Of a stretch of 64,000 nucleotides of DNA, positions 10,588 to 19,313 are shown piece by piece; position 1 is the stretch's first letter, and the number at the start of each line of letters is the position of its first letter. The stretch is from Sinimarinibacterium arenosum. Its GTDB lineage: Bacteria > Pseudomonadota > Gammaproteobacteria > Nevskiales > Nevskiaceae. The notes under the pieces are model-generated. The model worked only from the letters and a program-made list of their open reading frames with translations. It was not told the origin of the DNA and ran no database searches. The DNA lies in the NCBI RefSeq assembly GCF_005047655.1, contig NZ_SUKF01000004.1:1-64000 (forward strand). Reading direction: 5' to 3'. The position numbers and the translations under genes are program-made.

Positions 10588-11280
10588 ATGGGCATTTTTT
10601 CCCGACTGAGCGACGTCATCAATTCCAATATCCACGCCATGCTCGACAAGGCCGAGGATCCGGAAAAAATGGTTCGCCTGATCATCCAGGAGATGGAAGA
10701 CACCCTGGTCGAAGTCCGCTCGACCTCCGTGCGCACACTGGCCCGCAAGAAGGAGCTGCAGCGCACGATTGCACACCTCGGCGCCGAAGCCGCCGACTGG
10801 CAGGCCAAGGCTGAACTGGCCATGAGCAAGAATCGCGAAGATCTCGCAAGAGGCGCTCTCGGCGCACGCCAGCGGGTCATCGATCACCTGAGCTCGGTCG
10901 AACAGGAAATGGTCCACATCGACTCGGAAATTGCCAAGCTCGATGACGACACTTCCAAGCTCAAGGCCAAGCTCGCCGATGCCCGTCAGCGGCAGAAGAC
11001 CATCGTCCTGCGACAGCAGTCAGTCAGTTCGCGTCTGCGCGTGAAATCGCAGATCAACGACAGCAAAATGAGCGAAGCCATGCTGCGCATGGAACAGTAC
11101 GAAGGCAAGATCGACCGCATGGAAGCCGAAGTCGAGGCTTATGATCTGGGCACCCGTTCCATCGCGGATGAATTTGCCCAACTTGAAGCCGACGACAAGG
11201 TCGAGGAAGAACTGGCAAAATTGCGTGCCAAATTCGCCAAGCCGGCGGCCCCAGCTGCGGACGACTCGGCCAATTCCTGA
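10588..11280 (+). CDS. pspA: Phage shock protein A
   Basis: 230 aa, matching the usual PspA length. It starts MGIFSRLSDVINSNIHAML and continues EDPEKMVRLIIQEMED, both diagnostic of the PspA/IM30/ESCRT-III family. The rest is a long coiled coil with an alanine- and proline-rich tail. PspA polymerises on damaged inner membrane to keep the proton-motive force, and in the absence of stress it binds PspF and blocks it. The second gene behind the sigma-54 promoter, followed by pspB and pspC. Confidence 0.95.
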   Translation: MGIFSRLSDVINSNIHAMLDKAEDPEKMVRLIIQEMEDTLVEVRSTSVRTLARKKELQRTIAHLGAEAADWQAKAELAMSKNREDLARGALGARQRVIDHLSSVEQEMVHIDSEIAKLDDDTSKLKAKLADARQRQKTIVLRQQSVSSRLRVKSQINDSKMSEAMLRMEQYEGKIDRMEAEVEAYDLGTRSIADEFAQLEADDKVEEELAKLRAKFAKPAAPAADDSANS

Positions 11281-11316
11281 ATCGACCTACGACCAAAGTA
11301 GCGAGGGGACATTTTC

Positions 11317-11553
11317 GTGGATGAAGTGATTCCACTGGTTGCGATCCTTTCCATCTTCGTGATTTTGCCTGGGATGGCGATGTATTTCGCAGACCGGCGA
11401 CGACGCTGGCGGCACGAAAACCAGACACAATCCTCCGGCAACGCGCAGCTGACGGCCGTGGCCGAACGCATGGAACGCCGGATTGACGCCCTGGAGCAGA
11501 TTCTCGACACCGAATCGCCCGGATGGAGAAAGAAATATCATGAACATTCGTGA
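11317..11553 (+). CDS. pspB: Phage shock protein B
   Basis: 78 aa from a GTG start with GAGGGGAC upstream. One N-terminal membrane helix (LVAILSIFVILPGMAMYF) is followed by a basic stretch (DRRRRWRH) and a leucine/arginine coiled coil, the PspB plan. With PspC it senses envelope stress and draws PspA away from PspF. The C-terminus overlaps pspC by 14 bp, indicating coupled translation. Confidence 0.88.
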   Translation: MDEVIPLVAILSIFVILPGMAMYFADRRRRWRHENQTQSSGNAQLTAVAERMERRIDALEQILDTESPGWRKKYHEHS

Positions 11554-11956
11554 TCGCGTCCGCTCAGGCGGGTTGTTCTCGCGGCTTCGCCGCTATCCCA
11601 AGCAAGGCTGGATCGCCGGTGTCTGCGTCGGGCTTGGCGAGTTTTTCGGCTGGAACGTCAAGCTGATCCGGGTCCTGCTGATCGCCAGCTTTGTCGTCAG
11701 CGGTTTCTTTCCGGTGGGCGTGATCTATCTGGCGCTGTGGTACCTGATGGACGAAGCCGAACTCGACGACGCCGGCAGGTCGCGCCCGTACACTCCCAGC
11801 GGCGGCCCAAGCACCCCGCCATCGCCGCACACCGCAAGCAACACCGAACTCAGCAGCCGTTTCGCGCGGTTGGAGCAACGCCTGCGCAATATGGAAGATT
11901 GCGTGACCAGCAGCGAGTTCGAATTGCGCCGCGAACTGCGCAAGCTTGAAAGCTAA
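11540..11956 (+). CDS. pspC: Phage shock protein C
   Basis: 138 aa from ATG 11540, which lies inside the end of pspB. The PspC domain shows RRYPKQGWIAGVCVGLGEFFGW followed by two hydrophobic stretches; a proline/serine linker leads to a C-terminal coiled coil. It is an inner-membrane sensor working with PspB to relieve PspA inhibition of PspF. An earlier in-frame ATG at 11483 would place its start deep in pspB and is unlikely. Last gene of the psp operon; the next gene is convergent. Confidence 0.88.
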   Translation: MNIRDRVRSGGLFSRLRRYPKQGWIAGVCVGLGEFFGWNVKLIRVLLIASFVVSGFFPVGVIYLALWYLMDEAELDDAGRSRPYTPSGGPSTPPSPHTASNTELSSRFARLEQRLRNMEDCVTSSEFELRRELRKLES

Positions 11957-11970
11957 GAGCGCTCACAGCG

Positions 11971-12612
11971 CTACATTGCACCCTGCAACAGACCGCCTCC
12001 CGACAGCTGGCGCAGCGAACGCTGGAGATTGGCGCGCGCCTGGGTCTCGTAGCGCAACTTGAACCAGTCGGTGAAGTAGATCCGCGGTCGGGCAAGGTAG
12101 TCTCGCAACGCTTTCTTGCGCACCGATTGGTACAGCTGCTGTGGAACATGCCGGGATTCCCGGCGCAGCTGCCTCTCGTACTCGGCATAACGCGCCGGGC
12201 GCGCACCCAGAATCGACAGGTCGATGTCGATCATCAGCGCCTCATCCTCAGTAACCGGCTCAGCCTGGGCGGCGGTGGCGATAATCAAACCACAAACCGC
12301 ATCGATCACCGTGTCTGAAGCGCCGGCGACCTGCAGTACTGTCCGCGCCCAGTCAGCGCTGCGCAACTCGTTATCCGCACGGCGCACATCGTAGAGCGCA
12401 TCGTGAAACCAGATGGCCAGCTCCACCTCAGCCGGTTGATCGCACAAATCCCTGACCTGCTCGAATAGATCCAGGCATTCAGCGACCCGATGCAGAGTGT
12501 GAAATACCCGCGACGGTTCACTGTGCCGACGACGCAGCTCCGCATGCACGATCGGATCCCCGTGCAGACCCATCTCCCGGAAAATCTCGGTCCATCGCGC
12601 CAGATTGCTCAT
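11971..12612 (-). CDS. HD-superfamily-like predicted metal-dependent phosphohydrolase (COG4339 type)
   Basis: 213 aa. The motif AIWFHDALYDV around residues 66-76 supplies the His-Asp pair of an HD-like domain, preceded by FHTLHRVAE, and a later DIDLSILG supplies a further aspartate. This pattern is that of the COG4339 family, sometimes mislabelled as an 'NMDAR2C subunit' homologue. Substrate unknown. It converges on pspC with only 14 bp between stops, so it has its own promoter, probably in 12613-12700. Confidence 0.75.
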   Translation of the reverse strand: MSNLARWTEIFREMGLHGDPIVHAELRRRHSEPSRVFHTLHRVAECLDLFEQVRDLCDQPAEVELAIWFHDALYDVRRADNELRSADWARTVLQVAGASDTVIDAVCGLIIATAAQAEPVTEDEALMIDIDLSILGARPARYAEYERQLRRESRHVPQQLYQSVRKKALRDYLARPRIYFTDWFKLRYETQARANLQRSLRQLSGGGLLQGAM

Positions 12613-12849
12613 GGAATATCCATCGATCCTGCGTGCCCTTCTCGCGCGTCACCCACGCTCCGTCACCCGCTTCGGCACATTCTCCGGACCCAGCCTAAAC
12701 GGCCGTGGCGCGAGCGCAATCAGGCCGCGACGAACGAGGCAATGAAACCGGCATGCGGTCGCAGCAGCGCCGCCTTACGAGACAAATCTAGGGCCGATCG
12801 GTCAAACTTTCGCTCTGACACACGACTACAGTCCTGAACTACCCCCGAA

Positions 12850-13485
12850 ATGGCGCGTAAACCTGCCCACGAACAGTTCGACACCCTTCAAGCGATCGAA
12901 AATACCGCATTCGAATTGTTCGGCCGATACGGCTACGACGGCGTTTCGATCGGGGATATCGCCAAGGCGGCCAAGCTGTCAAAAGGCGCGCTGTATTGGC
13001 ATTTCGATGGAAAAGAGGAACTTTACCTCGACTGCCTAAAGCGGCTGCATACCATTTTCAATGACTACATCTTCGAGCCCATGCGAGGGCAGTCGGACCC
13101 CGCCGCAGCAGTGGTCGACCTGTTTGCCGGCCTACAGCAATTGCTGAAAGACCCTCGGGTCGAGAATGGTGTCGCTGGGTACTGGCTGGTGCCATCACGC
13201 CAGGAAAATTCGGCATTGACCCGTGCGCAACGTGACTTCGAAACCTCATCGATTGCGACGCTTCGTGACGTACTGCATCGAGGCGTGGAGGCGAGGCAGC
13301 TCGATTTCGGCGGCGATCTGGACGACATGGCCCGGGCGATCATCTCTCTGGTCGAAGCCTGTGTACTGCCCATGCGCCACCAAGGCCCGGATGAGGTCCG
13401 CGGCATCCTCGCGGTCCTTGCCCGAACGCTGTTCCGGGCATATGCGCGGTCAGGCGACGTCGTCAAACTGACCGATCGACTTTGA
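12850..13485 (+). CDS. TetR/AcrR-family transcriptional repressor
   Basis: 211 aa. The N-terminal helix-turn-helix reads FGRYGYDGVSIGDIAKAA, then LSKGALYWHFDGKEELY, a textbook TetR DNA-binding domain (about residues 15-60). The ligand domain is AcrR/TtgR-like. It is directly upstream of and co-directional with an MMPL/RND exporter, which it probably represses in response to a hydrophobic ligand. Likely operator sites are the inverted repeats at 13560-13571 and 13619-13636. The 237 bp before this gene (12613-12849) hold no other gene. Confidence 0.88.
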   Translation: MARKPAHEQFDTLQAIENTAFELFGRYGYDGVSIGDIAKAAKLSKGALYWHFDGKEELYLDCLKRLHTIFNDYIFEPMRGQSDPAAAVVDLFAGLQQLLKDPRVENGVAGYWLVPSRQENSALTRAQRDFETSSIATLRDVLHRGVEARQLDFGGDLDDMARAIISLVEACVLPMRHQGPDEVRGILAVLARTLFRAYARSGDVVKLTDRL

Positions 13486-13618
13486 ATCCGTGGCTCGGAG
13501 CGCGGCACCGGCATGCGCCATCCGCACAGCACCATTCCGGCAGCAAGCCGTTCAGACCTGAGATCGATCTCGCCGCTGACCCTGGTCGGAGTGTCAGAAC
13601 CGGAAACTCGATGCCGCT

Positions 13619-13636
13619 AACGTCCGCCAGGACGTT
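13619..13636. promoter_or_regulatory. Inverted repeat, candidate operator for the RND gene
   Basis: AACGTCC (13619-13625) and GGACGTT (13630-13636) form a perfect 7-bp inverted repeat around GCCA, 24 bp ahead of the RND start at 13660. A second palindrome, GAGATCGATCTC, is at 13560-13571. Both lie in the only gap between the TetR gene and the exporter, as a TetR operator should. No U-tract follows, so a terminator is unlikely. Confidence 0.4.
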
Positions 13637-13659
13637 GCGCTAGAAACCCTGGAGAAGAC

Positions 13660-16011
13660 GTGGGCTCACTGGCAGATCGCGTGCTTCATCAAGTCATCCC
13701 GCTGGTGTATGCCCGACGCCGTCTGACGTTTGGCCTGCTGATCGCCCTGACCGCGTGGATGCTGTCGATGGCCTTGCGCCTGCAACCGGACGCCGGATTT
13801 GAAAAGCAGATTCCGCTGGCACACCCGTACATGCAGGTATTCAAGCAGTACGAACAGGCGTTCGGTGGCGCCAATCTGATATCAATAGCAGTGATCGATC
13901 ACCGCGGCGAAATCTACAACGAACGCTTTCTGGAAACACTCCGCAAAGTCACCGACGAAGTGTTTTTTCTACCCGGCGTTGATCGATCACGAGTAACCTC
14001 GCTGTTCACCCCAGGCGTGCGCTACATCGAGATCGTGGAAGGGGGCTTCGCCTCCGGCGACGTCGTCCCCCGGGACTACCAGCCGACGTCGGAGATGCTG
14101 GCGCTGATTCGCAGCAACGTCGCGAAGGCCGACATCATCGGTCGCCTGGTTTCGCTCGACCAGCACGGTGCCCTGGTGGTAGCTGAGCTGCTGGAACATG
14201 ACCCGAGCACCGGCCAGAAACTCGACTATCACAAGGTTGCCCAGGCACTCGAATCGATCCGTACACGCTTCGAAGGTTACGGGCTATCGATTCACGTCAT
14301 CGGATTTGCCAAAGTCGTGGGCGACGTCACCGATGCGAGCTTGGAGGTCATCGGTTTCTTTGCAATCGCGTTGCTGTCGACCCTACTGCTGCTGTGGCTG
14401 TTCTGCGGCTCACTGCGACTCGCCTTGCTCCCTCTGGGCGCCGCGATCAGCGCCGTAATCTGGGAGCTGGGCCTGCTCAAGCTGACCGGCTTCGGGCTCG
14501 ATCCATTCGCCATCCTGGTGCCATTCCTGATCCTGTCGATCGGGGTTTCGCATGGCGTCCAATACATCAATTCCTGGTCGCACGAAGTTGCAGAAAACGG
14601 CCGCAATGCACTCGACGCTTCTCTGGAAACGTTTCGGCGCCTGTTCATTCCCGGCACGGTGGCCATCGTTACCGACGTGTTGGGATTCGCAACACTGATG
14701 TTCATCCAGATCGATATCGTGCGGGAAATGGCCCTGAACGCAGTCATGGGAATGGCCGCAGTCATCATCACCAACAAGGTCATGCTACCCATCGTCTTGT
14801 CATGGGTACACCTGCCGGACGTTGCAGGATTCCGGCGCCGCGCGCACCGGCGCATCGAACTCACTGACCGCTGGTGGCACACGCTATCGGCCTTTGCCAC
14901 ACGCGGCCCTGCACTGGGCGTCATCGCTGTGGCAGTCACAGCCTTGGCATGGGCGCTGTACATGTACCCCCGGCTGACGATTGGAGACCAGCAGGTCGGC
15001 GTTCCGGAACTGCGCGCAGACAGCCGCTACAACCGTGACTCCCGCACGATCAGTGAAAATTTCGCAGTTGGCGTTGACCTGCTCAAGGTCCTCGCAGTAT
15101 CCGGCGAGTATGGCTGCATCGATCCGGCCAACATGACGTTGATCGACCGCTTCGCCTGGCACCTGCAAAACACGCAGGGTGTGCAATCAGTGCTGTCCCT
15201 GCCTCAACTCGCGCGTCAGGTTCGCGTTGCCTGGTTTGACGGCTCGCCGAAGTGGCGCGTGCTGCCCCGCAACCAAGGTGCAATGGCCGAACTGGTGGCG
15301 CCGGTACCAACGTCGATGGGATTGAACAATCCGGACTGCAGTGTGATGCCCGTGCTGATCTTTCTTCGCGATCACCGTGCCGAAACGATCCAACGCGTGG
15401 TCGACGTTGTCGAGCGGTTTCAACGCGACAATGCCGCAGCAAGAGTCGACTTCAAGCTAGCCTCCGGCAATGTCGGCGTCATGGCCGCCACCAACGCGGA
15501 AATCCGTGATCGCGAACTGCTGGTGATCATTTGGGTCCACATGACACTGGCGCTGTTTGCGTGGCTGTCGTTCCGAACGCTGTGCGCCGTGTTCTGCATA
15601 CTGACACCACTGGTGCTGTGTTCGCTGCTGACCTACGGACTGATGGCAAGCCTGGGCATCGGCATGAAGCCCGCCACCCTGCCAGTCGCGGCCTTCGGCG
15701 TCGGCATCGGTGTCGACTACAGCATCTACCTGTGGAGCGTTCTGGCATCGCAGCTGGCACAGCGAGATACGCTACGCCACGCCTACTTCGAGGCACTGCG
15801 TCATACCGGTAAAGCGGTCATTTTCACCTCCGCATCGCTGCTGCTGAGCGTCTTCACGTGGCTGTTCTCGAGCCTGCAGTTTCAGGCGGACATGGGCTTG
15901 CTGCTGTTGTTCATGTTCAGTACCAATTTGATCGGAGCGATCCTGCTGCTGCCGGCACTGGCGTGGCTCGTCGTGCGCAGTCCCGGCACAACGAGCACGC
16001 GATCTGCATAA
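13660..16011 (+). CDS. MMPL/RND-superfamily exporter
   Basis: 783 aa from a GTG with GGAGAAG upstream. It has two repeats of a large periplasmic loop plus a membrane bundle: one bundle around residues 225-390 with sterol-sensing/MMPL features (PFLILSIGVSHGVQYIN) and one near the C-terminus with FGVGIGVDYSIYLWSV. This is the MMPL/HpnN-like RND group, which moves lipids or other hydrophobic molecules between inner and outer membrane by proton-motive force. There is no membrane-fusion protein or TolC gene beside it, which fits this group. It is followed 50 bp on by a DUF1329 gene, a frequent partner. Substrate unknown. Confidence 0.85.
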   Translation: MGSLADRVLHQVIPLVYARRRLTFGLLIALTAWMLSMALRLQPDAGFEKQIPLAHPYMQVFKQYEQAFGGANLISIAVIDHRGEIYNERFLETLRKVTDEVFFLPGVDRSRVTSLFTPGVRYIEIVEGGFASGDVVPRDYQPTSEMLALIRSNVAKADIIGRLVSLDQHGALVVAELLEHDPSTGQKLDYHKVAQALESIRTRFEGYGLSIHVIGFAKVVGDVTDASLEVIGFFAIALLSTLLLLWLFCGSLRLALLPLGAAISAVIWELGLLKLTGFGLDPFAILVPFLILSIGVSHGVQYINSWSHEVAENGRNALDASLETFRRLFIPGTVAIVTDVLGFATLMFIQIDIVREMALNAVMGMAAVIITNKVMLPIVLSWVHLPDVAGFRRRAHRRIELTDRWWHTLSAFATRGPALGVIAVAVTALAWALYMYPRLTIGDQQVGVPELRADSRYNRDSRTISENFAVGVDLLKVLAVSGEYGCIDPANMTLIDRFAWHLQNTQGVQSVLSLPQLARQVRVAWFDGSPKWRVLPRNQGAMAELVAPVPTSMGLNNPDCSVMPVLIFLRDHRAETIQRVVDVVERFQRDNAAARVDFKLASGNVGVMAATNAEIRDRELLVIIWVHMTLALFAWLSFRTLCAVFCILTPLVLCSLLTYGLMASLGIGMKPATLPVAAFGVGIGVDYSIYLWSVLASQLAQRDTLRHAYFEALRHTGKAVIFTSASLLLSVFTWLFSSLQFQADMGLLLLFMFSTNLIGAILLLPALAWLVVRSPGTTSTRSA

Positions 16012-16060
16012 TCAAGACTGGCTCCAAGGAAAAACCGGCCCTGCCGGGAGACCAGTTTCA

Positions 16061-17443
16061 ATGAACAATCTGACGCAGAACATCATTGTTGGCAGCAAGA
16101 GTCACGTCGCGCGCTCATTGACTCTCGCACTGCTGATGTTGGCGTCAGCCAATGCGAACGCACGCGTGACCGATGCCGAGGCCGCCAGGCTCGGAAAGGA
16201 GCTGACACCAATCGGCGCCGAGCGCGCCGGCAACGCCGACGGCACGATTCCAGAGTGGACCGGCGGACTGCCGCAACGCAAAACGCCCCGAGGCGACAAT
16301 CCCCACGCCACGGACAAGCCGCTCTATGCCATCACTGCCGCAAATCTGGCACAGCACGAGGCGCACCTCAGCGAAGGCTACAAGGCACTGTTCAAAACAT
16401 TTCCCGACTACCGGATGCCGGTCTATCCCAGCCGCCGTTCAGCGTCATACCCGCAGTGGTTCTACGAGGCAACACAGCGCAACGCGACCGCAGTGTCATT
16501 GACGGGCGACGGTTTCGGCTTCTGCTGTGCCGCAAAAGGTTACCCGTTCCCGATTCCGAAGAGCGGCACTGAAGTGATGTGGAACCACATCATGCGCTAC
16601 AACACGAAGGGTTATCGCGGCTTTCTCGATTCGGCCGCTACTGCGGCAGACGGCGCCTACGTCGTCGAACGTGACTATGTGGAATTGTCCTACGCCTACA
16701 ACAACATCAAGTCGACAGTTGATTCGCTGCGCGGCATGAACCTGTACGCCTTCACGAAGACCGTATCCCCCCCGAACAAGGCTGGCGAAGCACATCTGCT
16801 GCATGTTCCGATCGACCGCATCAAGGATCAGACCGGAGTCTGGGTGTACAGCAACAGCATCGGTCGGGCGCGACGCATCGGCGAGGTTGGATACGACAAT
16901 CCGTTGTTCGACGGACTGATGACGCACGACCAACTGGACATGTTCAATGGACCGCTCGACCGTTACACGATCAAGCTGGTTGGCAAGAAAGACATGATCA
17001 TTCCGTACAACAGCTACAAGCTGTATGACCCCACCATCAAGTACAAGGACATCGTTACCAAGGGTCACATCAACCAGGATCTCGCGCGCTACGAACTGCA
17101 TCGTGTATGGATCATCGAGGCCGAAGTCCGACCCGGCTTCGCACATCGCTACAAGAGACGCACGTTCTATCTCGACGAGGACTCGTGGATCGTGCACGTG
17201 CAAGACATATACGACGAGCGCGACCAGTTCTGGCGCACCGCCGAATCGCACTCAATTGCTTTTGCCAACGTGCCCGTCGTAGTCAACGGCGTGCAGGTGC
17301 ACTACGACCTGCAATCGCGGCGCTACGTCATCATCAACATGACCAATGAAGAACGGAAGTTGATCGAGTACGACTGGGAGGCGGATCCCGGATACTTCAC
17401 CCCGTCTGGGCTCAAGCGGTTTGCGACAACGTCGCAGAAGTGA
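16061..17443 (+). CDS. DUF1329 outer-membrane/periplasmic protein
   Basis: 460 aa with a signal peptide (SLTLALLMLASANANA). The mature start, ARLGKELTPIGAERAGN followed by GTIPEWTGG, is diagnostic of DUF1329. The family has a LolA/LolB-like fold and travels with MMPL exporters, and often with a DUF1302 porin, in gammaproteobacteria. It probably carries a hydrophobic ligand across the periplasm with the exporter. DUF1302 is not present in this locus. It probably forms an operon with the RND gene (50 bp gap). A weak stem (CGAACGG...CCGTTCG) follows at about 17459-17497. Confidence 0.85.
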   Translation: MNNLTQNIIVGSKSHVARSLTLALLMLASANANARVTDAEAARLGKELTPIGAERAGNADGTIPEWTGGLPQRKTPRGDNPHATDKPLYAITAANLAQHEAHLSEGYKALFKTFPDYRMPVYPSRRSASYPQWFYEATQRNATAVSLTGDGFGFCCAAKGYPFPIPKSGTEVMWNHIMRYNTKGYRGFLDSAATAADGAYVVERDYVELSYAYNNIKSTVDSLRGMNLYAFTKTVSPPNKAGEAHLLHVPIDRIKDQTGVWVYSNSIGRARRIGEVGYDNPLFDGLMTHDQLDMFNGPLDRYTIKLVGKKDMIIPYNSYKLYDPTIKYKDIVTKGHINQDLARYELHRVWIIEAEVRPGFAHRYKRRTFYLDEDSWIVHVQDIYDERDQFWRTAESHSIAFANVPVVVNGVQVHYDLQSRRYVIINMTNEERKLIEYDWEADPGYFTPSGLKRFATTSQK

Positions 17444-17591
17444 CCAGTAGAGACTTCGCTCGAACGGGACCGCTGATCCATCGCAGAGGACCGTTCGGCG
17501 CCATCACTCAGAGTTCAGTCGCAATTCAGCTCACCACCCTACTCTGCTACCCAAGGACGCGAGTCACGCGGGCCCGAGACGGAGACTGAAG

Positions 17592-18188
17592 ATGAACAAA
17601 CTGCTGACCACGGTCATGGTGACGACGGCGATGCTGGCAACCTCGACCGCATTTGCAGATTCGCGATATGACGATGACTACAATGGTTACCGTGACCGCG
17701 GCGAACGCGGCAACTACGAATACGCCAAAGTGGTCAGTGCAACACCGATCTACCGCTCGGTTCGGGTCAACAATCCGCGCCAGGAGTGCTGGGATGATCG
17801 TGGCGCCTATGGCCACACGGCATACGACGATCGCGGCAATTACGCGATTGCACCGGACACTGCCGGCGCCCTGATTGGTGCTATTGCCGGTGGCGTTGTT
17901 GGACACCAGTTCGGCAAAGGCAAAGGCCGCGATGCAGCAACCGTTGCCGGCGTGCTGCTGGGTGCCGGCATCGGACACCAGGAAGGCAATCGACGCAGCA
18001 ACTCGGGTTATTCCCGAACCGGGTATCAGCAGCGCTGCGATGCCCGGCAGTCCAGCTACGTCGATCAGCGTGTCGACGGCTATGACGTGACCTACAAGTT
18101 CAACGGGCGTCTCTATCACACGCAGATGCCCTATGATCCGGGCAATCGGATCGCAGTGAGCGTGGACGTTCAGCCGGTCGGCTACTAA
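17592..18188 (+). CDS. Glycine-zipper 2TM domain envelope protein
   Basis: 198 aa with a Sec signal peptide (ending STAFA). A glycine-zipper segment lies at about residues 95-130 (GALIGAIAGGVVGHQFG and VAGVLLGAGIGHQEG), the Rick_17kDa/SlyB-like motif. A C-terminal domain contains a YDVTYKFNGRLYHTQMPYDP pattern common in this family. The two glycine helices probably insert in or line the outer membrane. There is no lipobox cysteine. It precedes a PepSY gene by 9 bp and the two-component genes, so the group may be one transcription unit. PhoPQ control of SlyB-type proteins is known elsewhere; here it is an inference. Confidence 0.8.
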   Translation: MNKLLTTVMVTTAMLATSTAFADSRYDDDYNGYRDRGERGNYEYAKVVSATPIYRSVRVNNPRQECWDDRGAYGHTAYDDRGNYAIAPDTAGALIGAIAGGVVGHQFGKGKGRDAATVAGVLLGAGIGHQEGNRRSNSGYSRTGYQQRCDARQSSYVDQRVDGYDVTYKFNGRLYHTQMPYDPGNRIAVSVDVQPVGY

Positions 18189-18197
18189 AGTAGTTCC

Positions 18198-18497
18198 ATG
18201 CGCACGACTTCGCCGCTTCTTCGCTTGGCCTGCGGTTGCCTGTTGATGGCAGCCGCAGGCTTGGCCACGGCCGGCGATGGCGGACGCAAGTTGCTGCCGG
18301 GCAAGGCTCCCGCCAAGATTGACCTGCGCGAGGATTTCATGCGACCTGCATCACCGCAGATTTCCCCGGCTGAAGCCGCGCGTCAGGTGCAGCGGCAACA
18401 TGGCGGCCGTGTTCTGTCGGTGCAGCCGCAGGGCGGCGGTTATCGTGTCAAGGTTCTCAAAGATGGCGAAGTACGCATGTACGTCGTTGAGCCCTGA
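18198..18497 (+). CDS. Small periplasmic PepSY-like protein
   Basis: 99 aa with a signal peptide (ACGCLLMAAAGLATAGD). The mature protein has ISPAEAARQVQRQHGGRVLSV then a glycine turn and YRVKVLKDGEVRMYVV, the alpha-beta pattern of a single PepSY-like domain. Such small proteins often precede PhoPQ-type regulators and are thought to affect sensor activity. It is 52 bp upstream of the response regulator and co-directional. Confidence 0.75.
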   Translation: MRTTSPLLRLACGCLLMAAAGLATAGDGGRKLLPGKAPAKIDLREDFMRPASPQISPAEAARQVQRQHGGRVLSVQPQGGGYRVKVLKDGEVRMYVVEP

Positions 18498-18549
18498 AAT
18501 ACGTCCACAACCTGCGCAACTCACCGAAACTCAAGGAATCTAGAACCCC

Positions 18550-19227
18550 ATGCGTGCTCTGGTCATTGAAGACGACATCGATTTGCGGGAACAGGTAATC
18601 CGGTTCCTGACCGAAGACGGCTTTGCGGTAGACAGCGCCGCCGACGGGGACCAGGGCGCCTACATGGCCGAGGAATACCCAGCCGATGTCGCGGTGGTGG
18701 ATCTGGGTCTGCCCGGCACACCCGGCATCGACATCATCCGCAGGGTTCGCAAAGCGGGACGCCGCTACCCGATTCTGATTCTGACCGCGCGCGACGGCTG
18801 GGAATCCAAGGTCGAGGGACTTGAAGCAGGAGCCGACGACTATCTGGTCAAACCGTTCCACCGCGAAGAGCTGCTGGCACGCGTACGCGCTCTGCTGCGC
18901 CGGGCTGGGGGCTGGACTTCAGCACTCCTGACCTCCGGGCCTTATGTCATCGACAGCGGCGCCAAAACCGTCGTCTGTGACGGCAAGCCGGTTGAACTGA
19001 CCAGCTACGAATATCGGGTGCTCGAATACCTGCTGAATCAGGCCGGCAAGGTCGTATCCAAGCTGGAACTGACCGAACATCTGTATACCGAGGATGAGGA
19101 ACGCGACAGCAACGTCATCGAGGTCTTCATCCGGCGACTGCGATCCAAGCTCGACGCCAACAATCAATACAATCCGATCACGACGATCCGCGGCGCCGGC
19201 TATCGCTGGGATCTGCCGCGCGACTGA
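18550..19227 (+). CDS. phoP: OmpR/PhoP-family response regulator
   Basis: 225 aa. The receiver domain has the acidic pair D8/D9, phosphoacceptor D51 (VAVVDLGLPG) and the conserved lysine in VKPFHREEL near residue 101. The winged-helix output domain includes LTSYEYRVLEYLLNQAGKVV and ends TIRGAGYRWDL. It probably binds promoters on phosphorylation by the adjacent sensor. The PhoP assignment, rather than QseB or another OmpR paralogue, rests on the sensor's PhoQ-like form and the gene order PepSY-RR-HK; the symbol is tentative. Confidence 0.85.
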   Translation: MRALVIEDDIDLREQVIRFLTEDGFAVDSAADGDQGAYMAEEYPADVAVVDLGLPGTPGIDIIRRVRKAGRRYPILILTARDGWESKVEGLEAGADDYLVKPFHREELLARVRALLRRAGGWTSALLTSGPYVIDSGAKTVVCDGKPVELTSYEYRVLEYLLNQAGKVVSKLELTEHLYTEDEERDSNVIEVFIRRLRSKLDANNQYNPITTIRGAGYRWDLPRD

Positions 19228-19313
19228 GTGGCGGACGCCTGAATACACTCCAGATCCTGCGGCGGACCCAGTCCGCAGTCCTTGCCGGCGTCGGCAGGAT
19301 CACGTTCAACTCG

